A stretch of DNA of 6,963 nt from Planctomycetaceae bacterium (GCA_003488325.1 DNLZ01000125.1:521-7483), one strand, 5' to 3'. Positions 1 to 6,834 are shown, counted from the first letter of the stretch. Notes: a model not told the origin generated them from the sequence alone. Made by a program: numbers and translations.

Positions 1-803
1 CCGAGCGAGTAGATGTCGGAGCGGGCGTCGGCCGTGTGGCTGTCACGGGCCTGCTCGGGGGAGAGGTAGTCGGCCGTGCCGAGCACCTTCTCGTCGTGCG
101 TCTTCGTCAGCGACGTGTCGTCCTCCTCGTGGGCCAGTGCGAGACCGAGGTCGAGGATCTTGACCGTGCCGCGGGTGTCGAGGATCAGGTTGGCGGGCTT
201 GATGTCGCGATGCACGAGCCCCTCCTCGTGCGCGTGCTCGAGCCCGAGCGCGGTCTGCCGCACGTAGTCGAGCGCGTCGCGGAGCGGGAGCGTGCCGGCC
301 TCCTTGACCTTCGCATGAAGATCGGTGCCGGCGACGTACTCCATCGCGATGAAATGGATCTCGCCGGAGGTGTCGAGGTCGAACGCCCGCACGATGTTCG
401 GGTGGTTGAGCCGGGCGGAGGTGCGGGCCTCGCGCTCGAATCGGGCGAGGTACGACGTCTGGTCGACACGGTGGCGTGGCAGCACCTTGATCGCGACCTT
501 GTTGTTGAGCGCCGAGTGTTCGGCGAGATAGACGCTGCTCATGCCCCCCTTGCCGAGGAGCCGCAGCAGCCGGTATTTCCCGAGCATGAAGCCCTTGTGG
601 CGGCCGCGACGCAGCTGATCGGCCTGCCACTGCGTGAGCAACTCCCTCTCGACGAGGTGCGCGACCAGGTCGTCGGGCAGAGGCAGGGTGCGGTCCGGCC
701 AGGCGGACGCAGCCTCCTCCAGCCGGGCGTCGTCCTCCACGAGCCCGCTCTTGCGGACCACGGCGAGAAACTGGTCGATCGTGAGGGAGACGGCGTCGCT
801 CAT
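1..803 (-). CDS. Ser/Thr protein kinase, Hanks type (3' part cut by the left edge)
   Basis: Reading from ATG at 803 leftward, the frame is open to the window edge for 267 codons. It encodes the N-terminal part of a eukaryotic-like kinase that phosphorylates Ser/Thr on unknown targets. The visible order is as follows. A non-kinase lead-in covers residues 1-75. The glycine loop GKGGMSSVY is at 84-92. The ATP lysine is K106 in VAIK. The probable helix-C Glu is E125. The catalytic loop HRDIKPAN is at 198-205 (D200, K202, N205). The metal motif is DLG at 218-220 in place of DFG. The activation segment is GTADYLSPEQ, with SPE at 248-250. Helix-F D263 is in DIYSLG just before the cut. All catalytic residues are present, so it should be active. 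The C-lobe end and any membrane or sensor domain lie outside the window. The start is the only ATG that gives the full lead-in, and it has only a weak upstream GGAACG. The gene lies 31 bp downstream of the HAD gene on the same strand. The family call is firm; the substrate is unknown. Confidence 0.95.
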   Translation of the reverse strand, partial: MSDAVSLTIDQFLAVVRKSGLVEDDARLEEAASAWPDRTLPLPDDLVAHLVERELLTQWQADQLRRGRHKGFMLGKYRLLRLLGKGGMSSVYLAEHSALNNKVAIKVLPRHRVDQTSYLARFEREARTSARLNHPNIVRAFDLDTSGEIHFIAMEYVAGTDLHAKVKEAGTLPLRDALDYVRQTALGLEHAHEEGLVHRDIKPANLILDTRGTVKILDLGLALAHEEDDTSLTKTHDEKVLGTADYLSPEQARDSHTADARSDIYSL

Positions 804-834
804 CGTTCCAATCAGGGTACCAGACCGAAACCGC

Positions 835-1455
835 TCACAGGCCGAGCTCGAGCCCGCGGCGGGCGAGGTCATCGACGAGCCGCGAGGCCGAGACGTACGG
901 CTCGGAGTCCCACCCCGCGCGGCGGGCCGCGGCGACGTGTTCCTCGATGTCGTCGCAGAAAAAGATGCGGTCGGGCGCGACGCCGGCACGGGCGGCTGCG
1001 GAGGCGAAGATCGCCGGGTCCGGCTTGACGGCACCGACCTCGTGGCTGAGCACGATGGGTGCGAAGCCCCCTGGCAGGATCGCGTAGCCGCTGGCCACCA
1101 GATGCCGCCAATGCACGTCGCAGGTGTTCGACAGGATTCCGGCCCGGCAGCCCGCGCGCTCGAGTCCGGCGATCACCGGCAGCAGGTCGACGTTGAGCGC
1201 GAACATGTCGCTCGCGGCGGTGGCGAGCGCCTCCGCGTCGGACGCCGTGCCCGTGCGCTCGGAGAACAGGGCATGGAACTCGAGCCAGTCGATCCCGCCC
1301 CGTTCGAGCCTCGCCTGCAGCCCGCCGTCGATGACCTCCGACCGCACCCGGTCGGGAGTCGTGCCGGTCAGCGCCGCCATCTGCCGGATGGCGCGCTCGC
1401 GATCGAACGAACAGATGACGTTGCCGAGATCGAAGTAGACGAACTGGGGAACCAT
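835..1455 (-). CDS. HAD-superfamily hydrolase, subfamily IA, YihX-like phosphatase
   Basis: A 206-residue cytoplasmic haloacid-dehalogenase-fold phosphatase, about the usual length for the YihX group (about 200). Motif I is VYFDLGNVI with nucleophile D9; the usual second Asp (D+2) is G11. Motif II is ILSNT with S109. Motif III is K144 in GAVKPDPAIF. Motif IV is FFCDD with D168/D169. The helical cap lies at about residues 17-90. E. coli YihX, which from memory also starts motif I with DLGNV, dephosphorylates alpha-D-glucose 1-phosphate; the substrate here cannot be read from sequence. The frame stays open upstream to an ATG at 1572, but the 39 extra residues are Arg/Pro-rich, look unlike the family and precede motif I, so the start at 1455 (MVPQFVYFDLG) is preferred. 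No clear Shine-Dalgarno precedes it. It lies upstream of the kinase gene, possibly in the same operon, and is divergent from ilvD. Confidence 0.88.
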   Translation of the reverse strand: MVPQFVYFDLGNVICSFDRERAIRQMAALTGTTPDRVRSEVIDGGLQARLERGGIDWLEFHALFSERTGTASDAEALATAASDMFALNVDLLPVIAGLERAGCRAGILSNTCDVHWRHLVASGYAILPGGFAPIVLSHEVGAVKPDPAIFASAAARAGVAPDRIFFCDDIEEHVAAARRAGWDSEPYVSASRLVDDLARRGLELGL

Positions 1456-1643
1456 GCCATGAGCCGTGACGTTGACGAACCGGGGTCCGCGTCGCCCCGC
1501 CGGCGGCACGTCACCGGCTCGCACGTGGGGCGGAACACGCCGGACAGCCCGCGGGTTTTCCACGAGTGGCACAGCATACTATCCTGCTTCCCCGCGGCCC
1601 GACGCGGGTCGTGACGCCCGACTCCACCCCACCGGCCGGCCCC
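1456..1643. other. divergent spacer between HAD gene and ilvD
   Basis: This 188-bp spacer should hold the promoters of the HAD/kinase unit (leftward) and of ilvD (rightward). The only A/T-rich patches are TTTTCC at 1556-1561 and CATACTAT at 1575-1582. The second could serve as a -10 element (TACTAT or CATACT) for ilvD, but I find no good -35 at 16-18 bp. The same patch read leftward gives TAGTAT, also without a convincing -35. A 7-bp inverted repeat (GTGACGT at 1466-1472, ACGTCAC at 1508-1514) may be chance. I see no leader peptide rich in Ile/Val/Leu codons, no T-box and no riboswitch. Confidence 0.35.
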
Positions 1644-3338
1644 ATGACGCCCTCGACCACGACCATTCTCAACCGCTACTCGTCACGCATCACGCAGCCC
1701 CGTTCGCAGGGCGGGTCCCAGGCGATGCTGTACGCGACGGGCCTCCAGCCCGCCGACCTCGACAAGCCCCAGGTCGGGATCGCGAGCATGTGGTACGAGG
1801 GAAACCCCTGCAACATGCACCTCGACCGGCTCGCGGCGCGAGTGCGCGAGGGGGCGGTGGCCGCTGGTCTCGTCGGGATGCGTTTCAACACGATCGGCGT
1901 CAGCGACGGCATGTCGATGGGCACGGAGGGGATGAGCTACTCCCTCCCCTCCCGCGACATCATCGCCGATTCGATCGAGACCGTGATGCACGCACAGTGG
2001 TATGACGCGCTCGTGGCGATCCCGGGGTGCGACAAGAACATGCCCGGCTGCCTGATCGCCATGGGGCGGCTCAATCGACCGGCGCTCATGGTCTATGGCG
2101 GGACGATCAAGCCGGGCCATGCGGCCGACGGCGCCCCGCTCGACATCGTGTCGGCGTTCCAGTGTTATGGCGAGTACGTGGCCGGGCGGATCGACGACGC
2201 CCGTCGGGCCGACATCGTGCGGCATGCCTGCCCCGGGGCGGGCGCCTGCGGCGGCATGTACACCGCCAACACGATGGCGACCGCGATCGAGGCGCTCGGC
2301 ATGGCCCTTCCCGACACGGCGTCGATCCCGGCCGAGCATCCCGGCAAGCTCGACGAGTGCCTCCGGGCGGGAGCGGCGATCCGCGGTCTGCTCGAGCGCG
2401 ATCTCAAGCCCCGCGACATCATGACGCGGCGGGCCTTCGAAAACGCCATGGTCGTCATCATGGCGCTCGGTGGCTCGACGAACGCCGTGCTCCACCTGAT
2501 CGCCATGGCCCGCGCGGTGGAGGTGCCGCTCGGCCCCGCCGACTTCCAGGCCGTCTCCCGGCGCGTGCCCTACCTCGCGGATCTCAAGCCCAGCGGACGG
2601 TTCGTCCAGGAGGACCTGCACTCGGCGGGAGGCACGAGCGGATTCATGAAGTACCTGCTCGACCGGGGCCTGCTCGACGGCGACTGCCTGACGGTCACCG
2701 GCAAGACGCTCGCCGAGAACCTCGCCTCCAGCCCGGGATTGCGGCCGGGTCAGAAGGTGATCCATCCGGTGGATCAGCCGATCAAGCCCACGGGCCACAT
2801 CACGATCCTCCACGGCAACCTCGCCCCGGGCAGCGCCGTCGCGAAGATCACCGGCAAGGAGGGCGCCCGCTTCCGTGGCCCGGCGCGCGTGTTCGACAGC
2901 GAGGAGGCGATGCTCGCCACACTCGAGCGGGGCGGCATCCAGCGCGGGGACGTCGTCATCATCCGCTACGAGGGACCGAAGGGCGGGCCGGGGATGCCGG
3001 AGATGCTCACGCCCACCTCGGCCCTCGTGGGGGCCGGCCTGGCCGCCGACGTCGCCCTCATCACCGACGGCCGTTTCTCCGGCGGATCCCATGGATTCAT
3101 CGTCGGGCACGTCGTGCCCGAGGCCCAGGAGGGAGGACCGATCGCGCTCGTGCGGGACGGTGACATGGTGGTGATCGACGCGGATGCGGCGACGATCGAC
3201 ATGGAGGTGGGGGACGACGAGGTGCGCCGCCGCCGCGATGCCTGGCGGGCGCCGCCACCGAAGGCCACGCGGGGGATCCTCGCCAAGTACATCCGGTGTG
3301 TGGCCCCAGCGTCGAGCGGCTGCGTCACCGACGAGTGA
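1644..3338 (+). CDS. ilvD: dihydroxy-acid dehydratase
   Basis: A 564-residue cytoplasmic enzyme that converts 2,3-dihydroxy-isovalerate to 2-ketoisovalerate, and the methylvalerate homologue to 2-keto-3-methylvalerate. This is the third common step of valine and isoleucine synthesis, and it also feeds leucine and pantothenate. The N-terminus RYSSRITQPRSQGGSQAML is the standard family opening. The cluster cysteines are C56 (EGNPCNMH), C129 (GCDKNMPGC, with Mg-site D130/K131) and C202 (GACGGMYTANTMA). Three Cys in this arrangement fit the [2Fe-2S] class. The C-terminal active-site motif DGRFSGGSHG is at 475-484 (S482 the likely catalytic Ser), and the protein ends in the usual LAKYIR...SSGCVT tail. 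The length matches the shorter bacterial class (about 560) rather than the E. coli type (616). The frame is open back to GTG codons at 1611 and 1566, but the ATG at 1644 fits the family start best; no Shine-Dalgarno is evident at any of them. No other ilv or leu gene is nearby. The secreted propeller gene follows 33 bp later. Confidence 0.96.
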   Translation: MTPSTTTILNRYSSRITQPRSQGGSQAMLYATGLQPADLDKPQVGIASMWYEGNPCNMHLDRLAARVREGAVAAGLVGMRFNTIGVSDGMSMGTEGMSYSLPSRDIIADSIETVMHAQWYDALVAIPGCDKNMPGCLIAMGRLNRPALMVYGGTIKPGHAADGAPLDIVSAFQCYGEYVAGRIDDARRADIVRHACPGAGACGGMYTANTMATAIEALGMALPDTASIPAEHPGKLDECLRAGAAIRGLLERDLKPRDIMTRRAFENAMVVIMALGGSTNAVLHLIAMARAVEVPLGPADFQAVSRRVPYLADLKPSGRFVQEDLHSAGGTSGFMKYLLDRGLLDGDCLTVTGKTLAENLASSPGLRPGQKVIHPVDQPIKPTGHITILHGNLAPGSAVAKITGKEGARFRGPARVFDSEEAMLATLERGGIQRGDVVIIRYEGPKGGPGMPEMLTPTSALVGAGLAADVALITDGRFSGGSHGFIVGHVVPEAQEGGPIALVRDGDMVVIDADAATIDMEVGDDEVRRRRDAWRAPPPKATRGILAKYIRCVAPASSGCVTDE

Positions 3339-3351
3339 GTGTGGTGCCGTC

Positions 3352-3361
3352 GGGAAGGGAG
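3352..3361 (+). promoter_or_regulatory. ribosome binding site of the propeller gene
   Basis: GGGAAGGGAG ends 10 bases before the ATG at 3372. It supports that ATG over the in-frame GTG at 3339, which lies directly after the ilvD stop and upstream of this site, and which would add 11 residues in front of the signal peptide. Confidence 0.6.
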
Positions 3362-3371
3362 ATCGCGGGTC

Positions 3372-5357
3372 ATGGGCGTCCGCAGGGGAATCCTGGTTCG
3401 CGTCGCCGGACTCCCTGGCCTGCTCGCGTGCGTCATGGGGGGGCTGGCCGTGGCGACGGAGCTGCGTCCCCTGCCCTACAACGACCCCGAGCTCGTGGTC
3501 GATCTCGGCGTCGGCCTGTGGGCATGGCCCGTGCCGTGTGATGCCGACGGGGACGGCGACTTCGACCTCATCGTGTCGTGTCCGGACAAGCCGTCGAACG
3601 GCGTGTGGCTCTTCGAGAACGACACCGGTGACACGCGCGATGCCGCCATGCCGGTGTTCGCACCGGCCCGCAGGCTCTCCGCGACGGTGCACTACGTCAT
3701 GCCGAGCTACGTCGATGGCCGACTGCGGGTGCTCTCGCCCGGAGTCGAATACCGCGACTTCGCCACGGTCGGCATCGGACGCCCCGAGCGACTGCCGGTG
3801 CCGGCGCGGTGGTACGTGCCACGCGGGACGCAGCCGAAGGGGCCGAAGGTGCGGCACAACCAGTGGCGGCTCGTGGATTTCGACGGGGACGGGCGGCTCG
3901 ATCTGGTGTGCGGGATCGAGGACTGGAGCTTCTACGGCTGGGACGACGCCTACGACGCGGCCGGTCGCTGGACCAACGGCCCGCTCCACGGCTTCGTCTT
4001 CGTGCTCCCGGGCACCGCCGCGGGCGGCTTCGGCGACCCGGTGCAGCTCGAGGCGGCGGACGGGGTGATCGACGTTTACGGCTGCCCGTCACCCAATCTC
4101 GCCGACTTCGACGGCGACGGCGATCTCGACCTCCTCTGCGGGTCGTTCCTCGACCGCTTCACGTACTTCGAGAACGTCGGCTCCCGCACGGCTCCCCGCT
4201 ACGCCGCGGGCCGTGATCTCGTCGCGGAGGACGGCGGGCCGCTGCGGATGGAGCTGCAGATGATCGTGCCGGTCGCCTTCGACTGGAACCGTGACGGCCA
4301 TCCTGATCTCGTGGTCGGCGACGAGGACGGTCGTGTCGCGTTCATCGAGCACACCGGGCGCACGGACGCCGACGGGTCCCCGGTGTTCCGCCAGCCTCGC
4401 GCCTTCCGGCAGCGGGCCGACACGCTCAAGTGCGGCGCCCTTGCCACGCCCGTCGGAGTGGATTTCGACGGCGACGGTGACACGGACATCGTCGCCGGCA
4501 ACACGGCGGGCTTCATCGAGTGGTTCGAGAACATGAGCGGCCCGGCTGTCGCCACGCCGACGTGGGCCGCGCCGCGACGGCTCGTCGTCGAAGGCCGGCC
4601 ATTCCGCGTGATGGCAGGCCCCGCCGGCAGCATCCAGGGGCCTGCCGAGGCGAAGTGGGGCTACACCACCTGCAGCGTGTCCGATTGGGACGGCGATGCG
4701 CTGCCCGACATCGTCCTCAACAGCATCCTCGGCGAGGTCGTGTGGCTGCGCAACGAGGGGCCGCGCGCCGCACCCGCCTTCGCGCCGCCGCGCGCGATCG
4801 AGGTGGAGTGGGATGCCGCCCCGCCGCGGCTCGCGTGGGGCTGGCGCACCCCCTCCGGCAAGGCCCTGCTGACCCAGTGGCGCACGACGCCGGTCGTGCA
4901 CGACTTTGACGCCGACGGTCTGGCTGATCTGGCGATACTCGATCACGAGGGCTTTCTCGCGTGGTTTCGCCGCGCGCGTCGGGGTGAGGCCCTCGTCCTG
5001 CTGCCGCCGGAGCGGGCGTTCCTCGACGAGTCCGGTCGGCCGCTGCGTCTGGCCGCGGGCACGGCCGGGCAGAGTGGCCGGCGCAAGCTCGCGGTCACCG
5101 ATTGGGACGGGGACGGCAGGTTCGACCTGCTCGTCAACTCGCGCAACGCCGATCTGCTGCGACAGGTCGGGCATGGAGTCGGCGGGTGGCGGTTCGCGCG
5201 GGCCGGGAGTCTGGCCGAGGGCAGCATCGAGGGGCATGATGTGAGCCCCACGGTCGTCGACTTCGCCGGCTCCGGCATCCCCGATTTTCTCGGGGGTGCG
5301 GAGGATGGCCGTTTCTATTTCCTGCCCAACCCGCGGCGCCGCCCGGCGCCGCCGTGA
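3372..5357 (+). CDS. secreted FG-GAP/VCBS-repeat beta-propeller protein
   Basis: A 661-residue exported protein. An N-terminal signal spans residues 1-28: Arg near the start, a hydrophobic stretch VAGLPGLLACVMGGLAVA, and a likely signal peptidase I cut after AVA at A28. The rest is built from blades each carrying a calcium-loop motif DxDxDGxxD followed by LxxG-like hydrophobics. The nine motifs start at residues 57, 169, 245, 304, 364, 438, 511, 577 and 630. Between them recur strands such as YFENVGSRTAPRY, WFENMSGPAVATPTW and WLRNEGPRAAPAF, typical of planctomycete VCBS/FG-GAP proteins. Such folds are seven- or eight-bladed propellers used for binding ligands or surfaces. I see no catalytic domain, no C-terminal anchor or sorting signal, and no further membrane helix, so it is probably free in the periplasm or outside. 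The actual ligand is unknown. It may be co-transcribed with ilvD but has its own Shine-Dalgarno. It converges with the oxidoreductase gene 12 bp away. Confidence 0.9.
   Translation: MGVRRGILVRVAGLPGLLACVMGGLAVATELRPLPYNDPELVVDLGVGLWAWPVPCDADGDGDFDLIVSCPDKPSNGVWLFENDTGDTRDAAMPVFAPARRLSATVHYVMPSYVDGRLRVLSPGVEYRDFATVGIGRPERLPVPARWYVPRGTQPKGPKVRHNQWRLVDFDGDGRLDLVCGIEDWSFYGWDDAYDAAGRWTNGPLHGFVFVLPGTAAGGFGDPVQLEAADGVIDVYGCPSPNLADFDGDGDLDLLCGSFLDRFTYFENVGSRTAPRYAAGRDLVAEDGGPLRMELQMIVPVAFDWNRDGHPDLVVGDEDGRVAFIEHTGRTDADGSPVFRQPRAFRQRADTLKCGALATPVGVDFDGDGDTDIVAGNTAGFIEWFENMSGPAVATPTWAAPRRLVVEGRPFRVMAGPAGSIQGPAEAKWGYTTCSVSDWDGDALPDIVLNSILGEVVWLRNEGPRAAPAFAPPRAIEVEWDAAPPRLAWGWRTPSGKALLTQWRTTPVVHDFDADGLADLAILDHEGFLAWFRRARRGEALVLLPPERAFLDESGRPLRLAAGTAGQSGRRKLAVTDWDGDGRFDLLVNSRNADLLRQVGHGVGGWRFARAGSLAEGSIEGHDVSPTVVDFAGSGIPDFLGGAEDGRFYFLPNPRRRPAPP
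3540..5300 (+). repeat. nine FG-GAP-like calcium-loop repeats (coding)
   Basis: The loop motifs begin at bases 3540, 3876, 4104, 4281, 4461, 4683, 4902, 5100 and 5259, encoding DADGDGDFD, DFDGDGRLD, DFDGDGDLD, DWNRDGHPD, DFDGDGDTD, DWDGDALPD, DFDADGLAD, DWDGDGRFD and DFAGSGIPD. Spacing in residues is 112, 76, 59, 60, 74, 73, 66 and 53. The best-kept loops (2, 3, 5, 8) also share DNA of the type GACTTCGACGGCGACGG. The long first interval may hide a blade without a calcium loop. The last copy has Ala and Ser in place of Asp at loop positions 3 and 5. Confidence 0.88.
5333..5352. terminator. GC hairpin at the convergent gene ends (possible weak terminator)
   Basis: GCGGCGCC at 5333-5340 and GGCGCCGC at 5345-5352 form a perfect 8-bp inverted repeat with a 4-base loop. 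It spans the last codons of the propeller gene, just before its stop, and faces the end of the oxidoreductase gene. No T-run follows on either strand, and this GC level makes such hairpins common, so a terminator role is only possible. Confidence 0.25.
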
Positions 5358-5369
5358 CCTCGCCGGCCC

Positions 5370-6776
5370 TCAGCTGCGGTACTCGAACTTGGTGCGGCCG
5401 GGATTGGGGACCGGATAGGTGCCGTCGGCGTTCGCCACGAGCGGCGCGGGTGAATCCATCGTGAGGCTGTCGACACCGGCCGTGAGGTCGTCGGGCGAGT
5501 CGAGCATTTCCTGGTACGTCACCGGCTGACCCGTGTGCGCCGCGAAGCGCCCCATCGCGGTCACGAGGCTCGCCTCGGCACTGCGCACGACCTCGTTGTA
5601 GCGTTCCCCCGCGGTGATCGCCGCGACGAGGTGCTCCCACTCGCGCCGGTAGGGGTTGGCCTCCGGCTGTTCGGCGGCCCAGGCCACGGAGGCATCGGTC
5701 ATCGCCTGGCCCCGGTAGATCTTCGACTTCGCCGGCGAGTGGCCGCGTTCCGAGATCGTGAAGGCGCCCTTCGAGCCCTGCCCGAACACCCCGAACTTGC
5801 TTTCCGTGTCCTTGATGACCCGGCAGCCGTAGAAGAACTTCGTCCCGTCGTCGAACGTGTATTCGATCGCGTAGTTGTCGAAGTTCTGGTCGTCGATCTT
5901 CCCCTTGAAGTGACGGCCGCCCGTCGCCTCGGCCTTCACCGGCCACGAGCCCTTCATCCAGCCGACCTCGTCCACGTGGTGCACGCAGTAGTCGCTGAAG
6001 ATGCCACCGCTGGCCCAGAGGAAGTTGTGGAAGCGCTTGATCTGCCAGAGCAGTTCGCTCGTGGTGCCCGGGCCGGGGGCAAGGTCGAGGTTGTGCGGCG
6101 GGTTGTGCATCCGATAGCCGCGGAAGGCGATGAGGTCGCCCGCCTCCCCCGCCCGCAGCCGCTCCTCCAGTTCCCGTCGCCGATCGCAGTGGCGGCACAT
6201 GAGTCCGACACCCACCTTGATCCCCTTCGCGTCGGCCTGCGACGCGAGTTCGATCATGCGACGCGTGCTGGGGCCGTCGATGGAGATCGGCTTCTCCATG
6301 AACACGTTGACACCCTTCTCGATGCAGGCCGCGAAGTGCGGTGCCCGGAATGCCACGGGCGTGGCGAAGAGGGCGATGTCGCCCGGCTTGAGGCAGTCGA
6401 TCGCCTGCCGGAAGCCGTCGAAGCCGACGAACTTCCGGTCCTCCGGCACGTCCACTCGCTCCTTGAACTGCTCGTCGAGCGATCGCTTCACGATGTCGAT
6501 GCGATCGCGGAACACGTCGGCCATCGCGACGATGCGCGTCTGTCCGCCGGGAACGGAGAGCGCGTCGACCGCCGCGCCGCCGCCGCGGCCGCCGCAGCCG
6601 ACGAGGGCGACATTGATCGTGTCGGAGCCCGCCGCATGGACGTTCCGCATGCCCGGGCCCACGAGCAGACCGCCGGCGGCCCCGAGGGCGGCCGCCCGCC
6701 CCGTGGAGGCGAGAAAAGTACGACGGTTCACCTCACTGCCGGCCTTCGTCGTCCCGTCATGCTCGCTTTTCATCAT
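5370..6776 (-). CDS. Tat-exported Gfo/Idh/MocA family oxidoreductase
   Basis: A 468-residue predicted NAD(P)-dependent dehydrogenase of sugars or sugar-like polyols, of a class planctomycetes carry in many copies. The N-terminus has a twin-arginine signal NRRTFLAS at 17-24, then a hydrophobic stretch AALGAAGGLLVG and likely cleavage near VHAA at 46-49. The Rossmann domain follows: VALVGCGGRGGG at 57-67, and D87 ending the second strand (AMADVF), which favours NAD over NADP. EKP is at 161-163 with K162 the usual catalytic Lys. The C-terminal domain carries GGIFSDYCVHHVDE at 257-270, holding the family Asp and His. A CxxC (C194, C197) sits just after EKP and before the second domain. The tail reads YPVPNPGRTKFEY. 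The start is ATG at 6776, or the adjacent ATG at 6773; both are served by GAGGAGA. The open frame reaches back to 6896, but the extra 40 residues precede the Shine-Dalgarno and the Tat signal. Substrate unknown. Confidence 0.93.
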   Translation of the reverse strand: MMKSEHDGTTKAGSEVNRRTFLASTGRAAALGAAGGLLVGPGMRNVHAAGSDTINVALVGCGGRGGGAAVDALSVPGGQTRIVAMADVFRDRIDIVKRSLDEQFKERVDVPEDRKFVGFDGFRQAIDCLKPGDIALFATPVAFRAPHFAACIEKGVNVFMEKPISIDGPSTRRMIELASQADAKGIKVGVGLMCRHCDRRRELEERLRAGEAGDLIAFRGYRMHNPPHNLDLAPGPGTTSELLWQIKRFHNFLWASGGIFSDYCVHHVDEVGWMKGSWPVKAEATGGRHFKGKIDDQNFDNYAIEYTFDDGTKFFYGCRVIKDTESKFGVFGQGSKGAFTISERGHSPAKSKIYRGQAMTDASVAWAAEQPEANPYRREWEHLVAAITAGERYNEVVRSAEASLVTAMGRFAAHTGQPVTYQEMLDSPDDLTAGVDSLTMDSPAPLVANADGTYPVPNPGRTKFEYRS

Positions 6777-6780
6777 GCCG

Positions 6781-6787
6781 TCTCCTC
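6781..6787 (-). promoter_or_regulatory. ribosome binding site of the oxidoreductase gene
   Basis: GAGGAGA on the minus strand lies 4 bases before the ATG at 6776 and 7 bases before the ATG at 6773. It fixes the start to one of these two adjacent codons and rules out the longer in-frame start at 6896. Confidence 0.75.
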
Positions 6788-6834
6788 GTCTGGTCACGCG
6801 GTCGCCGCCTGTCGTGCCGCCTTCGGACACGCAG

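Noticed and set aside
1556..1564. TTTTCCACG here and again at 6857-6865 as possible DnaA boxes
   Set aside because: Each differs from TTATCCACA at two positions, they are single and far apart, and no dnaA, dnaN or AT-rich unwinding region is present.
1456..1572. A 39-residue N-terminal extension of the HAD protein
   Set aside because: HAD motif I normally lies within the first 10-15 residues. The extension is Arg/Pro-rich and runs into the divergent spacer.
36..1614. Plus-strand open frames of about 330 codons over the kinase and HAD region
   Set aside because: The minus-strand reading shows complete kinase and HAD motifs; the plus-strand translations are compositional shadows.
1456..1643. 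An attenuator or leader peptide controlling ilvD
   Set aside because: No short frame rich in Ile, Val or Leu codons and no paired terminator/antiterminator hairpins with a T-run are visible.
1683..3989. A 768-codon open frame on the minus strand, antisense to ilvD and the start of the propeller gene
   Set aside because: It is rich in Arg, His, Asp and Gly with no family motif, and it covers the well-supported ilvD frame. Long antisense frames are expected when third positions are nearly all G or C.
4089..6198. Further long open frames antisense to, or in other frames of, the propeller and oxidoreductase genes (382 and 354 codons)
   Set aside because: Low-complexity Arg/Pro/Ala-rich translations without recognisable domains, opposite or out of frame with genes that show clear motifs.
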